Positions 17,101-24,222 of a DNA stretch of 34,171 bases are shown in pieces. The number at the start of each line of letters is the position of its first letter. The stretch's first letter is position 1. The stretch is from Candidatus Lokiarchaeota archaeon (GTDB lineage: Archaea; Asgardarchaeota; Thorarchaeia; Thorarchaeales; Thorarchaeaceae). The notes under the pieces are model-generated. The model searched no databases. It was not told where the DNA came from and worked only from the letters and a program-made list of their open reading frames with translations. A program made the translations under genes and the position numbers. The DNA is taken from the NCBI GenBank assembly GCA_014730275.1, contig WJIL01000044.1:1-34171 (forward strand), given 5' to 3'.

Positions 17101-20100
17101 TGCGTTCGTCACATGGAGTTTGCCACCATCATAGACTGTTATTGTCCTGTAGGTTGCAGTTTGAGATGAGTTCATCCATAGTCGCGTGCCTTCCAGATAG
17201 AGGTCAGCATAGACATCAACATCTCCATTCATCGTGAAGTTAGTATTCAAAGCGATGGTAGACCTATCAACAGTCCATTCTGTGGAAGTAGGTAGAGCAC
17301 CATATACCATGAGGGGTTGATTGTCTACGATATCAGATATTGCTGAACTGTAAGGTGTATCTCCTACGAGATTACCATCGTCATCTACGCCATCATAATC
17401 ATAGTAGAAATTGCCAAAAGTGCCGTTGGTGTATGTGTTGGTTACTGAACCGAATTCATCGATGTGCCAACCGTTTTGCACAAAGGCATTGAGATAGACA
17501 TCTGTACCGCTGGATGCGACATAGAGTCCTGTGCCAGAGATTGCAACAAACTTGTTGTCGATGATGTTGTTATCGGGTGAACCCGTACTGATCCAGACAC
17601 CATAGTTGGTGCACATTGTGAACTCTGCCAATTGAATTGTACATTCTGATGAAGCTGTGATATTGACACCAAGGCCAACATTCTCGTTGTAAATGTCGGT
17701 GACATTACAGAGGGTACAGTCGTTTATCAGAAGTGCAGTATCACAGTCGTAGAATGAGATAGTGCTGAGGTCAAGACTGACTTGGTATAATTCCATTCCA
17801 ATGGGTGAATCATGAATGCTTACATCACTGAATGAAACCGCAGTCGAATTCACAAAGAAACCAGCGTTTCCATCACCGTAACCGCACCGATTTACGGAAG
17901 CATTATCTATTTCCAACCAAGAACCAGACTTTAGGTAGAATCCATAGGTGGCATCAGTGTTGTTAGCAGTGAATACTGCACCACTCAAAAGAGTCAGAGA
18001 ACAACCATCTTCGATAATGATTGGTTGAACACTTGCTGCATCAGACTGGAATTCTACATACGTTCCTATCAGCGTAAGATTTCCGCCGTCATAAATGTAC
18101 ATTTCTTGTTGTGGAAAAGCTGAACAGTTCAATGCAATGAGATGGAAATTAACCCCCCATACGGTATCAATGACGTTGGGGTATGATAGGAATTGCGGCA
18201 TGCTAAGAAGCAATGCATGATTGTCATAATAACCAGATGTCACTTCATAAGGTACATCCGCAATCCATGGATTTCCGCCAGTGGAATAGCTATCACAGTA
18301 CTCTGAACCACCAGAGCCTGATGGACCCCAGAAGTTGCCATGAGTGCCATTGTCAAAGACATAGGTTCCAGTACCAACGAAATTACCATCCTGATTATCG
18401 TAGAGGATATTCATCCAGAATGTAGAACTGTAACTCCAGTCACTGTTGAATCCATAGGCTCCACTGTCAGTAATTCTGTTGTTGTAGATAGATGCGTTAT
18501 GAAGATCCACCAGGTAGATTCCATCACCAGAACAGTTCGTAACGATGTTATTGTGGACCGTAATGAAATAACCATGGTCATCAATACCACCATCGTACCC
18601 TCGTACACGAATACCATAGCCACCAACTAGTTCAATACTATTGCCAGCTATTAGAGAATCGTTATCCAAACCAAATGTGACGATACCATTCCCAGTAGCA
18701 TTGGATATCTGATTATCTATTATCCAAGCTGCGCTTATATCTGAGTCTACGTTGATTGCAGTGCCAGAAGTATTTGCAATAGTGTTCCCAACAACGATTG
18801 GATTTTTACCATATCGAACTCTGATACCATTTCCAGTAGCATTGACTATCGTGTTACCCGTTATGGTTGCGTTATCACCGTAATCGATGAAGATAGCTTC
18901 ATCTCCACTCATGTAGAATTCGTTGTTGTCTATGGTTACATTGTCGACTCCATTAGAATAACCCGTATCTGCAACGAATCCACTGTAGAATGTACTGTCG
19001 CTTATTTCGAAGAAGTAAGTATCACTGTCCATGTTCCAGGTAATGTCGTTGAAAGTACAATTATCGAAGATAGTGTAGTTTACGCTAGATGATGATCCAA
19101 CATCAATCGTTGCAGATTCAAAGAAGATGTCTTGGAAGGTGATGTGAGATGAAGGCCCTTCCAGATAGACATTGCCATTTGCTTCACTACCCGATATGAC
19201 ACAATCGCTGGTGTCGTCAATCCATAGCTGATTGTTGAATGTGTTATTATCTCCACTACAGCTATCAATATAGAACATCTTACAATCTCCGCCAAAGACG
19301 TTGTCATCAAGTACTAGATCCAAATAGTACTGAGTTCCGAGAAGTGCAAGACCTCTAATATCGAAATCTCCAGATAGGACAGTATTGTTGATTATCTTCA
19401 CCAGAGGTGTCTGTTCGCCATATGTTTCCATTGCTGTAACGAGACCCCCTTGACCCAATTCACTGTTACTGATATTCACAGTAGTATATTCGGAACTAAC
19501 TACTGTCACATTTAGAATTGCATTAGAGATATTGCAGCTATCCATCGTAAAGTACTGTTCATAATTGAAGCCAAGTTGAATGTACGGTTCTATAGTAACA
19601 GTCCTGTCTGAATCTCTAGCTGCAATGGTGTTGTTAGCGAAATTCACATTTGGCCATTCAAGCGTGAAGACATTTGTATATGTACTGTCAGCCTTGACAT
19701 CTTCAAAGATGTTGTTCTCAATAGTGCAATGACCAATTGGTGTCCAATGGTCTCTCCCCTCATAATCAGAATGTGCTGAAATTATCATTCCAGGAATATT
19801 TGAAAAGGTGCTATTTTCTATGTCAACAAATCTAGCTGAAATGGTGAAGTCATCTTCAAAGGTATCATCGTTGATATTACTTATAGAAGAGTCTAGTGCT
19901 CCAAAGTAAAAGACATCATTGAAATGGAAATCACCCATCTCCACTGAAGAACCGGAGGTTGTTATTTCAGCGTCTTGAAGCCAGAATATTGAATTCTCGC
20001 CAAATGTGAAGGTATCCCCTGTAGTGCATTCCAGAGTGTTTGAAATGAGTAGAATCGAACCAGCAGGTCCGGTTACTTCCACATTACCGTATATTGCTAA

Positions 20101-21555
20101 GTCATTTCGAGTAAAGATGTTAGGTATGTCTGTCTCCCACTTGCCAGATGAAGGCGGAAGGGCACCGATCATGAGAGAAGGATAATTATCAGTGATGTTG
20201 ACGTGAGGACTGAACGATAAATCTCCAACCCATGGATTTCCTGAAGAAGCTGCACCAGTGAAATTGTCCCAGAGATTGCCATGCGTTCCATTATTCCAGC
20301 TTATCAGGTCATCATTATTCAAATCTATAGCATGTTGATTGTTATCCATAAACGCATTGAGGTAGATGACTGGAGCATTTGTTACCTCATCGACCTTGAG
20401 TCCAATATTGTTTGAGAATAGAGCATTTCCATGAACAAGAGCGCCATCAGCATCATCAAGATGAATTCCATTTCCAGTATTTTCTAGAATATTGTTCCAT
20501 CGTACTGTGCTATTTCCCCACAGCACTCGAATACCTGCACCAGTGTGATTCCAAATTAGGTTTTTTTCAGCAATAGTTCTGTTTGAAGCTACTAGGTCTA
20601 TTGCTGCATGTCTTGTGAGCCAGGTTGAACAGCTAAGTATGCGATTTCGTGAGATTACCGCATCCTCGTCTTGAACTTTGATTATTGCATCTAGAAAGGG
20701 GCCACATCCTATGAAACGATTATCCGAAATTGTAACATTGCCAGTTATATCAGAAATATCGATAACCTGTCCAGTAGTGGCACCATCGGTATTTACTTGA
20801 TAGAAATCGTTTGAAAGTATCTTAACGTAACCAGTTAGAACCGCAGAATGTATGAGTCCAGATTTAGCGCGAGGTGAAGGGACAGTCCCCGAACCTTCAA
20901 ATGATCCAAACCTGCAGTTCTCTACAATGAAATTTATTCCATCTATGAAATATCCTGAGCAGCTGATATGATGGAAATAACAGGTATCAAAATGGGCTGA
21001 ATGAACACTACTAACTCGGATTCTTCCTGTTCCATTCTGAAACTCGCAATTTGTGAATGTAGCATTAAGAGTGTTATAGTTCATTGTTATTTCGTCAAAA
21101 CCCATAATGTTGGTGTCAGTCAGTGACACATTTCCGAAGATAGTGAAATTGTAGTACCCCTCACCTACAGCTGCAATACCGCTTCCGTCAAATGTCTTCA
21201 AGTATCCACCAACGCTTACATTGACAAGTGAACTGGAATTCTGTAGTTCGATGTTTGTGTCCTGCAGAACCAGTGCACCGGTACTTTCTATGTGGATGTT
21301 ACCATAGACTTCGATGGTACCGTTGCTTGTGTACTCCGTATATTGACTGATAGTCCAATTTCCAGATCCATCATAGGTGTCGCCTGTCCCACTACTGACG
21401 ACAGATGAAGAATCGGGGAATGAAACATCGATATCATTCACATCATACTCTGTTCCATATTCTGTATTCGTCTCAGCGGATGGCAGAGAAAGAACAAGGA
21501 CGACGGATATTACAAAAACTAATGTGATTTTGCTGTACGTAAAATTGACACTCAT
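14197..21555 (-). CDS. Giant NosD-like parallel beta-helix surface protein
   Basis: At 2452 residues this is the largest protein here. It begins with a signal peptide (YSKITLVFVISVVLVLSLPSA). Four right-handed beta-helix modules (PbH1/NosD type) follow, rich in N-x-S/T sequons. Each ends in a GN-aromatic motif plus an Asp-rich loop and D-N-x-P-L-M-like closure: near residues 422 (GTHGNLWDNF), 1071 (GTHGNFWG), 1385 (GTFGNFYYDYDG) and 2075 (YGNYWYNHDG). Residues about 2114-2385 hold three Ig-like domains. A threonine-only stalk, a PPPG break, one membrane helix (about 2422-2446) and the tail KMKKNN end it. It probably projects from the cell surface and may bind or cleave polysaccharide, or act as an adhesin; no catalytic residues are recognised. 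A TATA box and a GGAG site support the ATG. Confidence 0.9.
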   Translation of the reverse strand: MSVNFTYSKITLVFVISVVLVLSLPSAETNTEYGTEYDVNDIDVSFPDSSSVVSSGTGDTYDGSGNWTISQYTEYTSNGTIEVYGNIHIESTGALVLQDTNIELQNSSSLVNVSVGGYLKTFDGSGIAAVGEGYYNFTIFGNVSLTDTNIMGFDEITMNYNTLNATFTNCEFQNGTGRIRVSSVHSAHFDTCYFHHISCSGYFIDGINFIVENCRFGSFEGSGTVPSPRAKSGLIHSAVLTGYVKILSNDFYQVNTDGATTGQVIDISDITGNVTISDNRFIGCGPFLDAIIKVQDEDAVISRNRILSCSTWLTRHAAIDLVASNRTIAEKNLIWNHTGAGIRVLWGNSTVRWNNILENTGNGIHLDDADGALVHGNALFSNNIGLKVDEVTNAPVIYLNAFMDNNQHAIDLNNDDLISWNNGTHGNLWDNFTGAASSGNPWVGDLSFSPHVNITDNYPSLMIGALPPSSGKWETDIPNIFTRNDLAIYGNVEVTGPAGSILLISNTLECTTGDTFTFGENSIFWLQDAEITTSGSSVEMGDFHFNDVFYFGALDSSISNINDDTFEDDFTISARFVDIENSTFSNIPGMIISAHSDYEGRDHWTPIGHCTIENNIFEDVKADSTYTNVFTLEWPNVNFANNTIAARDSDRTVTIEPYIQLGFNYEQYFTMDSCNISNAILNVTVVSSEYTTVNISNSELGQGGLVTAMETYGEQTPLVKIINNTVLSGDFDIRGLALLGTQYYLDLVLDDNVFGGDCKMFYIDSCSGDNNTFNNQLWIDDTSDCVISGSEANGNVYLEGPSSHITFQDIFFESATIDVGSSSSVNYTIFDNCTFNDITWNMDSDTYFFEISDSTFYSGFVADTGYSNGVDNVTIDNNEFYMSGDEAIFIDYGDNATITGNTIVNATGNGIRVRYGKNPIVVGNTIANTSGTAINVDSDISAAWIIDNQISNATGNGIVTFGLDNDSLIAGNSIELVGGYGIRVRGYDGGIDDHGYFITVHNNIVTNCSGDGIYLVDLHNASIYNNRITDSGAYGFNSDWSYSSTFWMNILYDNQDGNFVGTGTYVFDNGTHGNFWGPSGSGGSEYCDSYSTGGNPWIADVPYEVTSGYYDNHALLLSMPQFLSYPNVIDTVWGVNFHLIALNCSAFPQQEMYIYDGGNLTLIGTYVEFQSDAASVQPIIIEDGCSLTLLSGAVFTANNTDATYGFYLKSGSWLEIDNASVNRCGYGDGNAGFFVNSTAVSFSDVSIHDSPIGMELYQVSLDLSTISFYDCDTALLINDCTLCNVTDIYNENVGLGVNITASSECTIQLAEFTMCTNYGVWISTGSPDNNIIDNKFVAISGTGLYVASSGTDVYLNAFVQNGWHIDEFGSVTNTYTNGTFGNFYYDYDGVDDDGNLVGDTPYSSAISDIVDNQPLMVYGALPTSTEWTVDRSTIALNTNFTMNGDVDVYADLYLEGTRLWMNSSQTATYRTITVYDGGKLHVTNATLRATNSSYRYKITANIGSEVYVVDTYLINQHWLLTRTLDLTLTNVTWVDVYDGVALLGGGTGDYEFANCTVNGAAHHGIFIDAFSNMTIRDWFFYSVDDMAIRTEGTDVTIEDIFVYSCEIGVYYDHTGGVLTVRNSVFNDTNYCLDGNTAVTILVDNVDGYFIGTRGISTYYVDNATIINTHIEMFGSGTCFELDSYTDHFELHNLYGFNGTQGVLIDDYSYGIIDTCEFYNFSTGIRLFGPIDVNVTNSLLYGCETGFYGYLDSTAYVIGNTFQYCGEAVDIQTLTDSYFMDLIIEDCEYGITTHNTFTDCIIAGNTYSDTAYPIHISHSHNFVIENETIVSCSYAVTLDDTHNVTVRNVDVATVSGTGLRLLNYNNLTMIDVTLDGCDRGIYIGSIDTSGTGGGLYLNETVLTNCDVGLYLLEPYMTMRDCIMSSIGTTGIDYYDVHGTDIHIDIDTSNMLEGLPIYSFYNVSDVTTSGFETYSFAVIESSNVTIVSGEFHYLDNLFIRHSDNVTLANSTVNTDLELSGDDYYFIGNTFDDTVINFISGSENFTFTLNAFKTSYYFDDSFRVTDLHFNASDYGNYWYNHDGTDADHDGIGDDPFRLPGHMSNLYDYLPLMANPVEYTAYVTIHAPSDSVFVNGMVNVSVYIDVYAGFYYDGSITTSTSITLNGTEVQTGTDGEIEFNLDTTQHTDGVYILLVTATVNSVDEYDEQIQITIDNTGPELEPSIANGTVTTDPNPWWSVDASDALSSVVWTAAFVDGSLLENETIGPTSLSFSPSFGSDGSYELSLRSMDDLGNLAEVNLTVYYDTTSPELSSPEDISYEEGSTGNTITWEASDLTPSHYNVTIDGMPQVNAEWNGGDIEINVDGLSVGDHSIQITVYDQAGHSVSDTVSVEVTEATTTTTTTTTTTTTTDTTTGTTTTTGPPPGDGNILMIGLVVGGAAVAIVIVIIFIKMKKNN
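14302..14395. repeat. Low-complexity tract encoding the threonine stalk
   Basis: On the plus strand this is a run of GTGG/TTGT-type triplets; on the coding minus strand it is almost entirely ACN codons. It encodes the threonine-rich stalk between the Ig-like domains and the membrane helix of the giant surface protein. Such tracts mutate in length easily and are likely O-glycosylated. Confidence 0.7.
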
Positions 21556-21600
21556 GGCAACGCGGCACTCCTAGATACTAACCGTTGCCCTCCATTATCA

Positions 21601-21608
21601 GATATAAA
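21601..21608 (-). promoter_or_regulatory. Consensus TATA box of the giant surface-protein gene
   Basis: TTTATATC on the minus strand matches the archaeal TATA consensus closely. It lies about 46-53 bases upstream of the ATG (21555), so transcription should begin near 21579 and include the GGAG at 21568-21571. Confidence 0.6.
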
Positions 21609-21724
21609 CTTCCCGGTGATTCTTTGACTGCCAGATGTCTTCAACGCACGAAAATGTACATTCGATTTCTGCTGTACAGTGAATAATCTACTATCCACAA
21701 AACTATCTTTCAAGTAGATAAGCG

Positions 21725-21734
21725 TAAAAATATA
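21725..21734 (+). promoter_or_regulatory. TATA-like element that moves the start of the membrane kinase downstream
   Basis: TAAAAATATA overlaps the first possible ATG (21734). If it is the promoter, transcription would begin near 21757, after that ATG, and translation would have to use the next in-frame ATG at 21770. Confidence 0.4.
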
Positions 21735-21769
21735 TGCTTCAGGAAATCTTCAACATTGAGACATATACA

Positions 21770-23248
21770 ATGCTCGGACTGTTGCATCTGGCGTTGCATG
21801 TTCTGATTTATTCGGGATCAGGCATTCTGCTGTACTTCCTCCGCCGGCGCATTTCCCTGATACCATTTTACATTTATCTGGGGATTCTCCAAGTCTTTAC
21901 ATCTCTAATGAGCGGCTTCTATGTTCTGGACATTGGTTGGGGTGCCAGTGTTGGTGGAGGAAGCATTGCATATGCAGCCACACTCTGGGCTGTAATGCTG
22001 CTCTACATAATGGAACATGATTTGGAAGCCATCAAGATGGTTATTCTTGGAATAATCGCTATCCAGTTTGTTTTCTTCTTATTGTATCCTTACTTTGGTT
22101 ATTTGCTTGGCTATGCTGGTTCTACAAATCCGCTCATGGTGCCTCCTGCCCTTTTTAATGTAAGCTTTGGTATTTTCTGGGTTGGAAATCTATTAGCTCT
22201 GATTGAAATGGTGCTGATGATTTTTGCAGTGGAGAAAATGAAGAATCTGTTCGCTGATATTCCTTCGGTCGTTCATGTGCTAGTGGTCTATATCGGCGTC
22301 ATGCTTATTGATTCGGTTCTCTATCCGCTTTTTGCTTTCCCCGTAACGCAATCCATCTCAATAGTCCAAGGGATTGCGTCTCTTATCAGCAAAATCTTTT
22401 TGGGTCTCTTTTATAGTGGTATGCTGCTTTTTGCTGGAATTGCTTTGAAATCTCCATATATCCAGAAAGAGGATCGAACCCATCTAACTTTCTCAGATAT
22501 GCTTACTCTGCCAAAAAGCGATGTGATTCACGCTTGGCGAAGAGCTGAAGAGAATCAAGAACGGGTGAGACTGCTTCTAGACATTATTAGCCACGATATC
22601 AGAAATTACTCCAGCAGTAGTCTTGGAATAATTCAGCTTCTTAAGATGGAATATCCTGACTTGAATGAAGGTGTTATTGATAAAATCAACAGGTTACAGC
22701 GGATGGAACAACAGTCTATTGCGCTTCTTGAGAATGCTCTAAACTTGGGTACGCTTGAAGATACTATACTTCAAACCCAAATTGTTGATATCGAGTCTAC
22801 ATTTGAAGAAGCTAAATCCCGACTCAAAGAGTCTTATCCTTCCCTATCATTTCGGTTTACTGGTGAAGACACACTTGAAGGGAAAAATGTAGTTTGCAAT
22901 AAGCTTCTAGAACTCGCAATATACAACATTCTCTCAAATATGGCCAAGTACCGAAAGCAGGAATCAGAAGAAGTCATCATTGATGTCGATACACTTGTGG
23001 ATGATGAAACAGTAGAGGTAATTCTCTCAGATCATGGTATTGGTATGGACGAGGAAGAGAAAAAGCATGCGTTTGATAGTCTTCAAGAGCGTCCTCGACA
23101 TCAACGGTTTGGGTTGTTACTAGTCAAATCGATATTAAATCAATCTGACTGTGACATCTGGATAACCAACAGACCAGATGCCCCTGATGATTACACGGCT
23201 GGCACCTCGTTCCATCTTGTGTTTCCGCGAGCAGAGGCTACCGATTGA
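21770..23248 (+). CDS. Membrane-sensor histidine kinase
   Basis: A kinase of 492 residues (504 if the ATG at 21734 is used). The N-terminal half is seven hydrophobic segments up to about residue 228, with short loops; it resembles integral 6-7TM sensor modules of archaeal kinases, but I cannot name the family. The H-box is ISHDIRNY (His encoded at 22592-22594), followed by a two-helix dimerisation region, an N-box-like LAIYNILSNMAKY, G1 DHGIGMD, and a worn G2 (RFGLLLVKSI instead of GxGLGL). Catalytic activity is likely but may be altered. The start at 21770 is favoured because a TATA-like element covers the upstream ATG. The convergent neighbour ends only 8 bases away, leaving no room for a separate terminator. 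No response regulator is adjacent. Confidence 0.85.
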   Translation: MLGLLHLALHVLIYSGSGILLYFLRRRISLIPFYIYLGILQVFTSLMSGFYVLDIGWGASVGGGSIAYAATLWAVMLLYIMEHDLEAIKMVILGIIAIQFVFFLLYPYFGYLLGYAGSTNPLMVPPALFNVSFGIFWVGNLLALIEMVLMIFAVEKMKNLFADIPSVVHVLVVYIGVMLIDSVLYPLFAFPVTQSISIVQGIASLISKIFLGLFYSGMLLFAGIALKSPYIQKEDRTHLTFSDMLTLPKSDVIHAWRRAEENQERVRLLLDIISHDIRNYSSSSLGIIQLLKMEYPDLNEGVIDKINRLQRMEQQSIALLENALNLGTLEDTILQTQIVDIESTFEEAKSRLKESYPSLSFRFTGEDTLEGKNVVCNKLLELAIYNILSNMAKYRKQESEEVIIDVDTLVDDETVEVILSDHGIGMDEEEKKHAFDSLQERPRHQRFGLLLVKSILNQSDCDIWITNRPDAPDDYTAGTSFHLVFPRAEATD

Positions 23249-23256
23249 AACCAAAA

Positions 23257-24216
23257 TTATAATCTTCTAAGCGTCTCATATGAGCCGTACCCATCTGTTC
23301 TATCGTTGAGTTTGAATTTTCCGAACGATTGAACAAGCATAGATTCCCTTCCTGAACGGTCAGTGAAAGGTACGGGCACAATTCGTCCCGGTTCTCCTGT
23401 GAGCTTGTATGTAGTTCCCCTCTTGTCTTTGAGTTCGAGTTCTGTCCTTAATGGGAATATTTCGTCATCTCGGAACTCATGTGAAAGAACCTCTATATCA
23501 CGAAGTGGAATGTTTTCCCCTTCCCGGAAGATGAAACCTCCTGTTGCCAATCGTCCATCTTCTGCAATTACGGCTGCTGGGTTCACTGCGAGATGCTCAT
23601 CAAACCATATAACGAAGTAGAACCAATTGCCTACACCAGTCCAGTCTCTGATGCCATGAGTGTGATCTCGCTGCCCCATCACATCTTTGATAGAATAATG
23701 GTCTTTACCAAGCTCTATTGATCCGGAAATCTTTGCTATTTGTTCCCAATGCTTATCTCCCGATTTCTTCCCCAATTCAAGCGACTCACTTGTCATGTGC
23801 TCACTGTACTCATAGGGCTCATTGATTGGATCGAAATTCAGGTCGATGTGGGTTTGTAGGAGGTCAGATATGATTTGCGGGTTTTCTCTTGCTTCGGGGA
23901 GATTCTCTGAATCTTCCACCACAACCAATGATCCGTCAAAAGAATATTTCCACGTTCCATCTGATTTGGGCTGATGAGATACACCGCCGACCTCGAGACT
24001 ATCTGGATAGGATTTACCTTCATCGGTCGTATGAAAAGCTGCAACTGACCCATCCGGCAGAAAGAGAAACAGAAATGTCATACCTTCTGGCCTATTTGGT
24101 TTGAAGCCAACTCTGCTCATGAGTCCCAATTCTGTCTTTTTGTCATAGAACAGAAAATAGTAGCTCTCGTTCCAGTTAGCATCCTCTGAAGTTGGTTCAT
24201 GTGTGATTTGTTCCAT
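23257..24216 (-). CDS. CrtC/AttH-like (DUF7064-type) beta-barrel protein
   Basis: The 319-residue product has two beta-rich halves. Landmarks are NESYYFLFYDKKTELGLMSR near the N-terminus and QRDHTHGIRDW in the second half. These resemble the lipocalin-like hydroxyneurosporene-synthase (CrtC)/AttH superfamily and its DUF7064/7065 relatives, whose members bind hydrophobic molecules such as isoprenoids or sterol-like compounds; some hydrate double bonds. No signal peptide or membrane helix is seen. The ATG lies 6 bases after the stop codon of the phosphotransferase gene, with GGGGA of that gene's last codons serving as a plausible ribosome-binding site. The two are almost certainly co-transcribed and probably act on one substrate. 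Function by family: moderate confidence. Substrate: unknown. Confidence 0.65.
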   Translation of the reverse strand: MEQITHEPTSEDANWNESYYFLFYDKKTELGLMSRVGFKPNRPEGMTFLFLFLPDGSVAAFHTTDEGKSYPDSLEVGGVSHQPKSDGTWKYSFDGSLVVVEDSENLPEARENPQIISDLLQTHIDLNFDPINEPYEYSEHMTSESLELGKKSGDKHWEQIAKISGSIELGKDHYSIKDVMGQRDHTHGIRDWTGVGNWFYFVIWFDEHLAVNPAAVIAEDGRLATGGFIFREGENIPLRDIEVLSHEFRDDEIFPLRTELELKDKRGTTYKLTGEPGRIVPVPFTDRSGRESMLVQSFGKFKLNDRTDGYGSYETLRRL

Positions 24217-24222
24217 GTTGAT

